A stretch of DNA of 64,000 nucleotides, taken from contig NZ_CP101322.1 of assembly GCF_024300625.1 (NCBI RefSeq), positions 1,997,992-2,061,991 of the forward strand. Reading direction: 5' to 3'. Made by a program: the position numbers and the translations under genes. The stretch comes from Halovivax gelatinilyticus. Its GTDB lineage: Archaea; Halobacteriota; Halobacteria; Halobacteriales; Natrialbaceae. A model generated the notes under the pieces. That model worked only from the letters and a program-made list of their open reading frames with translations, did no database searches and was not told the DNA's origin. How positions within the stretch are numbered: the stretch's first letter is position 1; every line of letters begins with the position of its first letter. Of the stretch, positions 43,576 to 52,058 are shown one piece after another.

Positions 43576-44591
43576 TGGCGACCACCCGAGACGCGAACGC
43601 GCGGATCGAGGTAGCCGTAGAGGATGTCGACGACGAGGTTTGCGAGCAGGTAGATGATCCCGATGACGAGCGTCACCCCGACGACCGCGTTGATGTCGTT
43701 GGCGAGGATGGCGTCGACGCCGTACCGTGCCATGCCCGGCCAGCCGAAGACGATCTCGACTAAGAACGCCCCACCGATGAGAAAGCCGAAGTCGAGTCCG
43801 GCGATGGTTAACGTCGACGTTGACGATCGTTTGAGGACGTACTTGTAGACGAGGAGTTTCTCCGGGATGCTGTGGGTTCTCAGTCCCTCGACGTACTCTT
43901 TGTTGTACTCTTCGATGAAGCTGGAGCGTGTCATGCGTGTGATGTCTGCCATTGGAGCGAGCGAGAGCGTCAACGCGGGCAGAAAGATGTGTGCGGCCGC
44001 GCTCTGAAACGCAGCGAAGTTGAACGTGATGAGCGAATCGAACAGCAAGAATCCGGTCACCTGGGTGTATCCGACGTCGCCGATTCGGCCGGTCGCGGGG
44101 AGCAGCCCGAGCCAGAAGGCAAAGACGAGCTGGAGCAAAATCGCAGCCCAGAACTGGGGCATCGAGACGCCGACGAACGAGAGCGCTCGACTGGCGTTAT
44201 CTTCGAACTGGTCTTTGTTCTTCGCCGAAATGATCCCGAGTGGCACGCCGACGAGGATGGCGATCAACATCGCGACGACGACCAGTTCGAGCGTCGCCGG
44301 AAAGTAGTAGGCGAGGTCGGCGGAGACGTCGCGACTCGTCGTCAGCGCGACGCCCATCTCTCCCTGGAACAGGCTGGTCATGTACTCGCCGTACTGGACC
44401 CAGATCGGATCGTTGAGCCCCATATCCTCGCGGAGTTGTTCGACGGCTTCCTCGGAGGCGCGCGGTCCGAGCGCCTGTCGTGCCGGATCGCCCGGGACGA
44501 CTCGCGCCAGGAAGAAGATGAGAATCGACAGTCCGAAGAACACCGGAATGACCGACAGGATTCGTTTCAGGAGATAATTTCGATACGACAT
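43572..44591 (-). CDS. dppB: Dipeptide ABC transporter permease DppB
   Basis: 339 residues. Starts YLLKRILSVIPVFFGLSILIFF, with RVVPGDPARQALGPRAS, EYVEGLRTHSIPEKLLVYKYVLKRS (EAA loop region) and VEIVFGWPGMARYG. Six spans, forms the channel with DppC. First gene of the minus-strand dppBCDF-hyuB2 unit; ATG at 44591. The 283-bp region to dppA is a divergent promoter. Confidence 0.93.
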   Translation of the reverse strand: MSYRNYLLKRILSVIPVFFGLSILIFFLARVVPGDPARQALGPRASEEAVEQLREDMGLNDPIWVQYGEYMTSLFQGEMGVALTTSRDVSADLAYYFPATLELVVVAMLIAILVGVPLGIISAKNKDQFEDNASRALSFVGVSMPQFWAAILLQLVFAFWLGLLPATGRIGDVGYTQVTGFLLFDSLITFNFAAFQSAAAHIFLPALTLSLAPMADITRMTRSSFIEEYNKEYVEGLRTHSIPEKLLVYKYVLKRSSTSTLTIAGLDFGFLIGGAFLVEIVFGWPGMARYGVDAILANDINAVVGVTLVIGIIYLLANLVVDILYGYLDPRVRVSGGRQ

Positions 44592-44874
44592 TAGTGTCTG
44601 TAACTACTCGATTTCTGCCCGGCGGTAGCGCTAGGGTGGTCTACGCGCGATCCTACTGGTAGTCCTGCAAGCATGTGAATAGGGAACTCACTTCACGCTA
44701 ATAAACGTTGTCGTTCCGGCGGCTGTGGCGTCTCTCCGGCCCGATCCGGTGACCGCATTCGTCTCGTCGTTCGACGGGGGTCACCGACTGTCGCTCGGAG
44801 ACTGTCTTAAATCGTGATCTATGAGTGCGAAAACATGAGGTATTGTTAAGGTTGCTGCGACGTCATCGCATACC
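44592..44874. promoter_or_regulatory. Divergent promoter region dppB/dppA
   Basis: 283 bp with no gene. A TATA-like tattgttaag at 44841-44850 is ~29 nt before the dppA ATG. An AT-rich ctaataaac near 44697 is a possible element for the opposite direction but is far from dppB. A good place for a regulator to control the importer. Confidence 0.45.
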
Positions 44875-46479
44875 ATGGCAAGGAGCAACGCCAACATTAG
44901 TCGCAGAGACGTCATGAAATACGGGGGTGCTGCGGGTGTCGGAACGGTCATCGCGGGGTGCATCGGTGGCGAGTCACCCGACGACGATGCCGAAGGCGAA
45001 TTCGTCTATCTCACGACCCAGCAACCGAGTTCGATCGACCCTGCGCGTTCACTCGACGAACTGGAGGGGATTTACAACAGCAACGTCTACGACCCGCTCT
45101 TGCGGTACGACGATCAGTTCCCGCCGGAACTGACGGCCGGCGTCGCCGAGGACTGGGACTTAGACGACGACGGTCGGACGTACACGTTCGAACTGCAAGA
45201 CGACCTGGAGTTTCACAACGGCGATCCCGTCACGGCCGACGACGTCGCGTTCTCGATCGAGCGCGTGATGTCGATTCGAGAGGGGCCGTCGTGGATGTGG
45301 GAGGGACTGCTCACGGAAGACAGCGCGACCGTCGTCGACGAGACGACGGTCGAAGTCGAACTCGAAGAGACGTTCGCGCCGTTCACCGCGACGATGCCCT
45401 GGCTGTTCATCGTCAACGAAGACCAGGTCTTAGAACACGAGGACGGAGGCGACCTCGGCGGCGACTGGCTCGAGGACAACTCCGCGGGAAGCGGCCCGTT
45501 CGAACTCGCCGAGTATCAGCGCGGCGAGTCGATCACCCTCGAACGCAACGACGACTGGTGGGGCGAGTTCCCGGACGGCGGGTTCGCCGAGGTGACGATC
45601 GACATCGGCCTCGAGGTGTCGACCAAGATGGGCATGATGCGAAATCACGACGGGCACCTGACCGACCGGTGGCTCGCGTATCCGAACTACATGGAGCTTG
45701 ACGAGGCCGACGGGGTCTCTCTGAGCGAGACGGAGACGTACAACACGTACTACATCTACATGAACATGCTCACCGAGCCGCTAGACGACGTCCACGTCAG
45801 GCGGGCGATCTCGTACGCGTTCGATTACGAGACCGCGATGTCGATCCTCGGGACCGAAGACTCGTTGAACGGTCCGCTCCCCGACGCGATGGAGCACGCG
45901 ACCACCGACGGCGTCCACCAGTACGAACACGATCTGGACGCGGCCGAAGCCGAACTCGAGCAGTCGGACTACGATATCGAGGACATCGAAGTGACGTACG
46001 TCTCCCAGCCCGACATTAGCGCCAATCAGGACATCGGCCTGATGATGGAAGACGAGTTCAGCCAGATCGGTATCACGGTCAACTTAGAGGACGCGCCGTG
46101 GACGCGCATCGTCGAGATGGCGTCCGATCCCGAAACCTCTCCGCAGATGTTCCCGCTGTGGGGGCTCATCGAGTACGACGATCCCGACGCCTTCCTCTGG
46201 AGCATGTGGCACAGCAGCTCCGTCGGCACGTACCTGAACGGATCGAACTACGAGGACGACGAAATCGACGCCCTGCTCCAGGAGGGTCGCCGAACGATCG
46301 ACACCGACGAGCGAGCCGATATCTACGCCGAGATTCAACAGATCATCGCAGAAGACGCCCCGACGCTGTTCGTCGCGAACGACGTGACGCGATTCGGCGT
46401 CAACTCGGACGTCAGCGGCTTCGCCGACAACGGGATCATGGGCTACACGCACCAGTTCCACAACTACTCACAGGAGTGA
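44875..46479 (+). CDS. dppA: ABC transporter substrate-binding lipoprotein, family 5 (DppA/OppA)
   Basis: 534 residues. Tat motif SRRDVMKYGG with Arg10-Arg11 and lipobox IAGC (Cys29), so an exported lipoprotein. Mature protein is SBP family 5: TTQQPSSIDPARSLDE, then FHNGDPVTADDVAFSIERV and DDVHVRRAISYAFDYE. Family 5 binds peptides, nickel, opines or oligosaccharides. Divergent from dppBCDF and convergent with hyuB3. Because it is embedded in a hydantoinase cluster, ligands such as pyroglutamyl peptides or cyclic dipeptides are possible, but unproven. Confidence 0.92.
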   Translation: MARSNANISRRDVMKYGGAAGVGTVIAGCIGGESPDDDAEGEFVYLTTQQPSSIDPARSLDELEGIYNSNVYDPLLRYDDQFPPELTAGVAEDWDLDDDGRTYTFELQDDLEFHNGDPVTADDVAFSIERVMSIREGPSWMWEGLLTEDSATVVDETTVEVELEETFAPFTATMPWLFIVNEDQVLEHEDGGDLGGDWLEDNSAGSGPFELAEYQRGESITLERNDDWWGEFPDGGFAEVTIDIGLEVSTKMGMMRNHDGHLTDRWLAYPNYMELDEADGVSLSETETYNTYYIYMNMLTEPLDDVHVRRAISYAFDYETAMSILGTEDSLNGPLPDAMEHATTDGVHQYEHDLDAAEAELEQSDYDIEDIEVTYVSQPDISANQDIGLMMEDEFSQIGITVNLEDAPWTRIVEMASDPETSPQMFPLWGLIEYDDPDAFLWSMWHSSSVGTYLNGSNYEDDEIDALLQEGRRTIDTDERADIYAEIQQIIAEDAPTLFVANDVTRFGVNSDVSGFADNGIMGYTHQFHNYSQE

Positions 46480-46667
46480 GCCCGGCGCGTCGACGCTCGT
46501 ATCGCCTCTGTACTGCGGTCACCCCACTACCGACGGTTTCGTCGCGATCACGTTTTGTCCTCCGATCACAGGCTCTTCGCAGCTACGATGCGGTCACTCG
46601 TCACGAGCCGTACCTGGCGAACGGCGGCGATCCGGCCGATTCACTTCCTCCGTGGTAGGACCGAAAC

Positions 46668-48443
46668 TCACCGATCCCGGAGCGATCGGGTCGCCTCGCG
46701 GTCGATCTCGCCGCCGTCGTCGATCGCGACGCCGTAGTCTTCGCGAGCGCCCTCGCGAGAGACGTAGCCATCGGCGACGTCCTCGCGGACGGCTTCGGGG
46801 TCGCGATCGAACGGATCGCCGTAGCCTCCGCCGCCGCCCGAGCGGTTCGAGATGATCTCGCCGGACTCGAACGTGCCGCGGAACATGCCGGCGTACTTCA
46901 GATCGTCGTCGACCGCGTCGTACAGGTCGTCGTTGTCGACGAGGATCTGGACCCGGTCGTCCCAGCCGTCGTCGAGATCGAGGCCGACGACGTTCTTCGC
47001 GCCGGGTTCGCCGCCGTCTAGTCCCCAGCCGTCGGTCCTGGTCTTCTGGACGATCGAGAGACCGCCCGTCGGATGGGTGACGAGATAGTCGCGCCGAATT
47101 CCCAGCCCGCCGCGGTTGGTGCCGGGGCCGCCCGAGTCCGGACGGAGCGAGAGCCGGTCGATCTCGACCGGCGCCTTCTGCTCTATCACTTCGATCGGCA
47201 GGTTCTGCACCATCGTCTCGGTGACGTGCATCAGGGCGTTTTGCCCGTCACGCGCGTTCGTCGCCCCCCAGCCGACGGCCTCGTTGTTCGCCTCGACGAA
47301 CGCTCGCCCCGTCTCCGGATCGTTCCCGTAGAGCATGATGCTACAGAGGTCGCCGCCGGAGCTCGCCGGAACGAGATCCGGCATTCCCTTCGCGAGCGCC
47401 TCGTAGACGACGTCGACGGCGAGGATCCCCGTCCAGCCGACGAACGTCGGCGCGGGCTCGGTCGGTTCGAAGATACTCCCCGGTCTGGTTTCGACGGAAA
47501 GCGGCTCGTAGAGGCCGTGATTCGAGTCCTCCTCGGGCGTCGTGACGGTCTTGAAACAGAGCTTTCCGAGCGCGTCGCCGCCGGTGTCGTTGTACGGCGT
47601 CTCGAGCTGGTCGGCCGACTCCGTGAGGTCGATCGCGAACGACTCGCCGTCGATCGTCACCGTGGCGACGATCTCCACGTCGGTCTCGCCGGCGTCGATC
47701 CCGTCCGCGTAGCCCCTCGCCGTCCACGATCCGTCCGGCAGGGCCGCGACCGCCTCGGCGGCCGTCCGCGCGCCGTGGTCGAACAGCCGTTCGATCGCCG
47801 TTTCAACCGTGTCGGTGCCGTAGCGCTCGTGGAGCTCGCCAACCCTGGTCGCGCCGGTTCGCAGCGCGGCGATCTGGGCGTTTAGGTCGCCGATCACCTT
47901 GTCGGGAATCCGGGAGTTAAAGCGGATGATGTCGAGAATCTCCTCGTCGGGTTCTCCCTTCTTGTACACCTTCGTCCCGGGGAAGATGATCCCTTCCTGA
48001 TAGACGTCGGACGAGTCTAAGACGTAGCCTTCGTCCTTGGCGCCCAGATCGAGCCAGTGGGCGCGACACGCCGCGAACCCGACGAGCTCGTCGTCGACGA
48101 AGATCGGCGAAAACACCAGGACGTCGAGCGTGTGCGCCTGGGACCAGTAGGGGTAGTTACACAGCACCACGTCGCCCGGTTCGAGGTTCTCGCGGCCGAC
48201 GTGCTCGACGCCCGCCTCGATCCCTTCGTCGTTCGATCCGAGGAAGATGGCCAGCCCGGGCGAGTCGGCGACCAGCCGAAGCTCCGCGTCGTACAGCGAG
48301 ATGCCGAAGTCCAGAATCTCGTAGACGATCGTGTTGTACGCCGTCCGGACGAGGGTGCGTTGCATCTCTGTCGCCGCCGAGGTGAGGTAGTTCCGGATCA
48401 CCTCGACCGTGGCCGGATCGACGCTCGATCGCGTGGAACTCAT
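46668..48443 (-). CDS. hyuB: Hydantoinase subunit B paralogue (HyuB3)
   Basis: 591 residues from ATG 48443. DPATVEVIRNYLTSAATEMQRT-type start, AHWLDLGAKDEGYVLDSSDVYQEG, RFNSRIPDKVIGDLNAQI, CFKTVTTPEEDSNHGLYEPL, RPDSGGPGTNRGGLGIRRDYL and SGGGGGYGDPFDRDPEAV. Final gene of the minus-strand unit that starts with hyuA2. Near-identical at DNA level to HyuB5 over its 3' end. A spacer of 43 bp separates it from the cupin. Confidence 0.92.
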   Translation of the reverse strand: MSSTRSSVDPATVEVIRNYLTSAATEMQRTLVRTAYNTIVYEILDFGISLYDAELRLVADSPGLAIFLGSNDEGIEAGVEHVGRENLEPGDVVLCNYPYWSQAHTLDVLVFSPIFVDDELVGFAACRAHWLDLGAKDEGYVLDSSDVYQEGIIFPGTKVYKKGEPDEEILDIIRFNSRIPDKVIGDLNAQIAALRTGATRVGELHERYGTDTVETAIERLFDHGARTAAEAVAALPDGSWTARGYADGIDAGETDVEIVATVTIDGESFAIDLTESADQLETPYNDTGGDALGKLCFKTVTTPEEDSNHGLYEPLSVETRPGSIFEPTEPAPTFVGWTGILAVDVVYEALAKGMPDLVPASSGGDLCSIMLYGNDPETGRAFVEANNEAVGWGATNARDGQNALMHVTETMVQNLPIEVIEQKAPVEIDRLSLRPDSGGPGTNRGGLGIRRDYLVTHPTGGLSIVQKTRTDGWGLDGGEPGAKNVVGLDLDDGWDDRVQILVDNDDLYDAVDDDLKYAGMFRGTFESGEIISNRSGGGGGYGDPFDRDPEAVREDVADGYVSREGAREDYGVAIDDGGEIDREATRSLRDR

Positions 48444-48486
48444 CGATCAACCACCGCCCGTCCGGGCGCTGATCGAGCGACTCTCC

Positions 48487-48816
48487 TCATAGCTCTCCGA
48501 GGATCGTGTAGACGAGTCGGACCGGTTCGTCTCCGCGGTTTACCGAGTAGTGCTCGACGCCGGCGGGGATGACCGACAGCGTCTCCGGTCCGACCGTCCG
48601 GGACTCGTCGGTCACCAACTCGAGCTCGCCCGAGAGGATAACCGAGAGTTCGTCCCCCTCGTGGCTCGTCGTTCCCGACGCCGGGACGCGCTCGCCCGGT
48701 TCGATGACGAACGTGCCCGTCTGCGCGGTCGGATCGTCGCTCGTAAACAGCGCGAGGGGTTCGTCGATACTTTCCTCCCAGTTCGATTCGAGGTCGTGAA
48801 TGCGTGCGTCTGTCAT
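48487..48816 (-). CDS. Cupin-domain protein
   Basis: 109 residues from ATG 48816. TTSHEGDELSVILSGELELV (motif 1; His then Glu) and IPAGVEHYSVNRGDE (motif 2, His), a one-barrel cupin. It lies between hyuB3 and hyuB4 in the same direction, so it is probably cotranscribed and could be a ligand-sensing or metal-binding protein of this pathway. A longer frame (to 48864) exists but is less similar to the family. Confidence 0.8.
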   Translation of the reverse strand: MTDARIHDLESNWEESIDEPLALFTSDDPTAQTGTFVIEPGERVPASGTTSHEGDELSVILSGELELVTDESRTVGPETLSVIPAGVEHYSVNRGDEPVRLVYTILGEL

Positions 48817-48900
48817 GGTGCTCGAGAGGTCGCGCCGACGCGACATCGTGTCTCTCGGTACCACATCTCTTCGCCTGATAGGTAGCGTTTTCGCTCGCGG

Positions 48901-50694
48901 TCAGTTCTCCCGCTCGTCGCGCACCGACCGCGTCGCCTCGCGGTCTACCTCGCCGCCGCCGTCGATAACGACGCCGTAGTCTTCGCGAGCGCCTTCGCGA
49001 GAGACGTAGCCATCTGCGACGTCCTCGCGGACGGCTTCGGGGTCCCGATCGAACGGATCGCCGTAGCCCCCGCCGCCGCCAGAGCGGTTCGAGACCACTT
49101 CGCCGGGTTCGAACGATCCTCGCATCATACCGACCCACTCTCTGTCGTCGGCCGGGTAGTCGTCGTTGTTGTCGGCGAACACCTGGATGCGATCCGACCG
49201 ACTCGCGTCCGAATCGTCGAGATCGAGCACGACGACGTTTTTCGCGCCGGGTTCGCCGCCGTCTAGGCCCCAGCCGGCGGTTTTGGTCTTCTTGATGATC
49301 GTGAGGACGTCCGCCGGGTGGGTGAGCCGGTAGTCGCGACGAACCCCGAGCCCGCCGCGGCGTTCGCCCGGCCCGCCCGAGTCTTCGCGAAGCGAGAGCT
49401 GATCGAATTCCACCGGCGCCTTGTTCTCGAACACCTCGATCGGGATGTTCCGGACCATCGTCTGCACGTAGTGCATGAGCGCGCTGGGGCCGTCGCGCTC
49501 GTCGGTCGCCCCCCAGCCGACGGCCTCGTTGTTCGCCTCGACGAACGACCGGCCGGTGTCGGGATCGTCGCCGTAGAGCATCACGCTGCAGATGTCGCCG
49601 CCGGTGCTCGCCGGGATCCGCTCTGGCATCGCCTTCGCGAGCGCCTTGAACACCACGTCCACCGCCAGCATCGACGCCCAGAGCGTGTACGTCGGGGACG
49701 GATACTGCGCGTTGAACAGGTTCCCTTCGGGAACGACGATCTCGATCGGCTCGTAGTGGCCGTGGTTCGTGGTCTCCTCGGGCGTCGTCAGCGTCTTCAG
49801 ACAGAACTTACAGATCGCCTCGGTTCGCCCGAGCGGGACGTTGATCGGCCCCGTCACCTCGTCCGAGGATCCCGAAAAGTCGAACGTGAACGCGTCGCCG
49901 TCGATCGTCACCTCGACTTCGATCCGAACCAGTTCGTCCGTGACGCCGTCGTTGTCGACGTAGTCGACCGCAGACCACGTTCCGTCCGGCAGCGCCTCGA
50001 TTCCCTCCGTCGCCGTCCGCTCTCCGTGCTCGACGATCCGGTCGACGGCCGCGTCGACGGTCTCGGTGCCGTACTTCTCGTGCAGCTCTCGCAGCCGGTC
50101 CGCACCGGTTCGGAGCGCGGCGATCTGGGCGTTCAAGTCGCCGATCACCTTATCGGGAATTCGGGAGTTAAACCGGATGATGTCGAGGATCTCCTCGTCG
50201 GGTTCTCCCTTCTTGTACACCTTCGTGCCGGGGAAGATGAGTCCCTCCTGGTGCATGTCCGTCGAGTCGAGGACGTAGCCCTCGTCCTTGGCACCCAGGT
50301 CGAGCCAGTGGGCGCGACTCGCCGTGTAACCGATCAACTCGTCGTCGAGAAACACGGGCGCGAACAGGCAGACGTCGAGCGTGTGCGAGGAGTTCCAGTA
50401 GGGGTAGTTGAGCACGATGACGTCGCCGGGATCGAGATTCTCCTCGCCGACGTGTTCGACGCCCTTCCGGACGCTGAAGTCGTTCGCCCCGAGAAAGAGC
50501 GACAATCCGGGCGAGTCGGCCAGCAGCCGTAGGTCGGCGTCGTACATCGAGAGGCCGAAGTCGAAGATCTCGTAGATGATGGTGTTGTACGCCGTTCGAG
50601 TCAGCGTCCGCTGCATCTCGGTCGCCGCCGAGTTCAGGTAGTTTCTGACCACGGCGACGGTCGCCGGATCCAGATCGCCGGACGCGCCGGTCAT
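48901..50694 (-). CDS. hyuB: Hydantoinase subunit B paralogue (HyuB4)
   Basis: 597 residues from ATG 50694. LDPATVAVVRNYLNSAATEMQRT-type start, AHWLDLGAKDEGYVLDSTDMHQEG, CLKTLTTPEETTNHGHYEPI, and SGGGGGYGDPFDRDPEAVREDV. Shares long stretches with HyuB3 and HyuB5, especially the RFNSRIPDKVIGDLNAQIAA segment and the C-terminus. Lies downstream of the M24 peptidase gene (152-bp gap). Confidence 0.92.
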   Translation of the reverse strand: MTGASGDLDPATVAVVRNYLNSAATEMQRTLTRTAYNTIIYEIFDFGLSMYDADLRLLADSPGLSLFLGANDFSVRKGVEHVGEENLDPGDVIVLNYPYWNSSHTLDVCLFAPVFLDDELIGYTASRAHWLDLGAKDEGYVLDSTDMHQEGLIFPGTKVYKKGEPDEEILDIIRFNSRIPDKVIGDLNAQIAALRTGADRLRELHEKYGTETVDAAVDRIVEHGERTATEGIEALPDGTWSAVDYVDNDGVTDELVRIEVEVTIDGDAFTFDFSGSSDEVTGPINVPLGRTEAICKFCLKTLTTPEETTNHGHYEPIEIVVPEGNLFNAQYPSPTYTLWASMLAVDVVFKALAKAMPERIPASTGGDICSVMLYGDDPDTGRSFVEANNEAVGWGATDERDGPSALMHYVQTMVRNIPIEVFENKAPVEFDQLSLREDSGGPGERRGGLGVRRDYRLTHPADVLTIIKKTKTAGWGLDGGEPGAKNVVVLDLDDSDASRSDRIQVFADNNDDYPADDREWVGMMRGSFEPGEVVSNRSGGGGGYGDPFDRDPEAVREDVADGYVSREGAREDYGVVIDGGGEVDREATRSVRDEREN

Positions 50695-50846
50695 CGTCGT
50701 GACCCCTGTCGTGTCCGACCGGCGCCTGCATCGTCATCGATCGTGGCTGTTCGTCGAACCCCGGTCGCCGCGTTCGACCGATTCGGCGTCGCTTCGGTCG
50801 CCACCTGATGCGATGTGACACTGTGTATCATGGTCGACACCGTCGA

Positions 50847-51956
50847 TCAGAGCGGCTCCCAGGTTCGGGGGCTGTGGTTGAGTCGCTCGCAGCCGTCTTC
50901 GGTGACGACGACGATGTCCTCGATGCGCGCGCCGAATCGCCCGTCCAGGTAGATCCCCGGCTCGATGCTGTGGACCATTCCCGGCTCGAGAACCGTCTCG
51001 TTACCCTCGACGATGTAGGGTGCCTCGTGGACTTCGAGTCCGAGTCCGTGGCCGGTCCGGTGGAGGAACTGCTCGCCGTAGCCCGCCTCCTCGATCACCG
51101 ACCGCGCGGCTTCGTCTACCGACGCCGCCGTGACGCCGGGTTCGACCGCCTCGACCGCGGCGTCGAGGGCGTCGTGGACGACCGCGTGGATCCGTTCGAA
51201 CTCCTCGGGCGGCTCGCCGTCGAAGACGACCGTCCGCGTCTGGTCGCCCGGATAACCGTCGTAGCGCGTCCCGAAGTCCAGGATGACCGGTTCGCCGGCC
51301 CGTATCTCGCGATCGCCGTGACGGTAGTGAGGCTGGGCGCCTTTGGGCCCGGAGCCGACGATGGGGTCGAACGAGAAGCCGTCGCCGCCGCGGGCCTCCA
51401 TCTCCGCGCCGATCTCGGCGGCGAGTTCGGCTTCTGTCATGCCGACCGCCTCCGCGCCCATCGCGCGGATCGCCTCGGAGGCCTCGTCGGAGATCCGTCC
51501 CGCCTCGCGGAGCGCGTCGAGTTCGCCCTCGTCTTTCCGGATGCGAAGGTCGTCCAGGACGGCGCTGGCGAGTCCAAATTCGGCGTTCGGGAGCGCCGCC
51601 TGCAGGTCGAGGCTGAACAGCGCGAACATGCGGTCGTCGAGGAGGACGCGCCCGCCCTCGACGCCGAGGCGGGACAACACGTCTTCGACGACGGCCATCG
51701 GATCGTCGCCGTCGGCCCAGGCGTCGACGCGCTCGATGTAGGTTTCCTCGATGATCTGGTCTGCGTACATCTCCGGGGCGACGATCGCGAAGTCCCCGGG
51801 CGTGACGAACGCGAGGAGGTGGCGCTCTGCGGGTTCTTCTTCGAACCCCGTGAGATAGAGGAGGTTCGGGCTGGGAAACAGGACGAGCGTTTCGTCGTCG
51901 CTCAGTGCGTCTTGACAGCGGTGCAATCTGGTCTCGAACGGTGATTCTGTCGTCAT
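50847..51956 (-). CDS. M24 family peptidase (Xaa-Pro aminopeptidase/creatinase-like)
   Basis: 369 residues from ATG 51956. N-terminal creatinase-type domain (LFPSPNLLYLTGFEEEPAERH), then pita-bread domain with metal ligands in DFGTRYDGYPGDQTRT, His in HRTGHGLGLEVHEAPY, Glu in HSIEPGIYLDG and Glu in ARIEDIVVV. It removes N-terminal residues before proline, or in creatinase-type members hydrolyses creatine, so it could supply proline or sarcosine to the upstream flavoprotein. Within the hyuA2 unit, between hyuB5 and hyuB4. Preceded by 102 bp. Confidence 0.9.
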   Translation of the reverse strand: MTTESPFETRLHRCQDALSDDETLVLFPSPNLLYLTGFEEEPAERHLLAFVTPGDFAIVAPEMYADQIIEETYIERVDAWADGDDPMAVVEDVLSRLGVEGGRVLLDDRMFALFSLDLQAALPNAEFGLASAVLDDLRIRKDEGELDALREAGRISDEASEAIRAMGAEAVGMTEAELAAEIGAEMEARGGDGFSFDPIVGSGPKGAQPHYRHGDREIRAGEPVILDFGTRYDGYPGDQTRTVVFDGEPPEEFERIHAVVHDALDAAVEAVEPGVTAASVDEAARSVIEEAGYGEQFLHRTGHGLGLEVHEAPYIVEGNETVLEPGMVHSIEPGIYLDGRFGARIEDIVVVTEDGCERLNHSPRTWEPL

Positions 51957-52058
51957 TGTATCTCTGAATGTGTGCGCGATCGATCGCGCGTGACTCGGTT
52001 TCTGCATCTGTACGCCGATGCGGTAGTGGGCTGCGTTGGCCCGGCCCTGGCGGGTCCG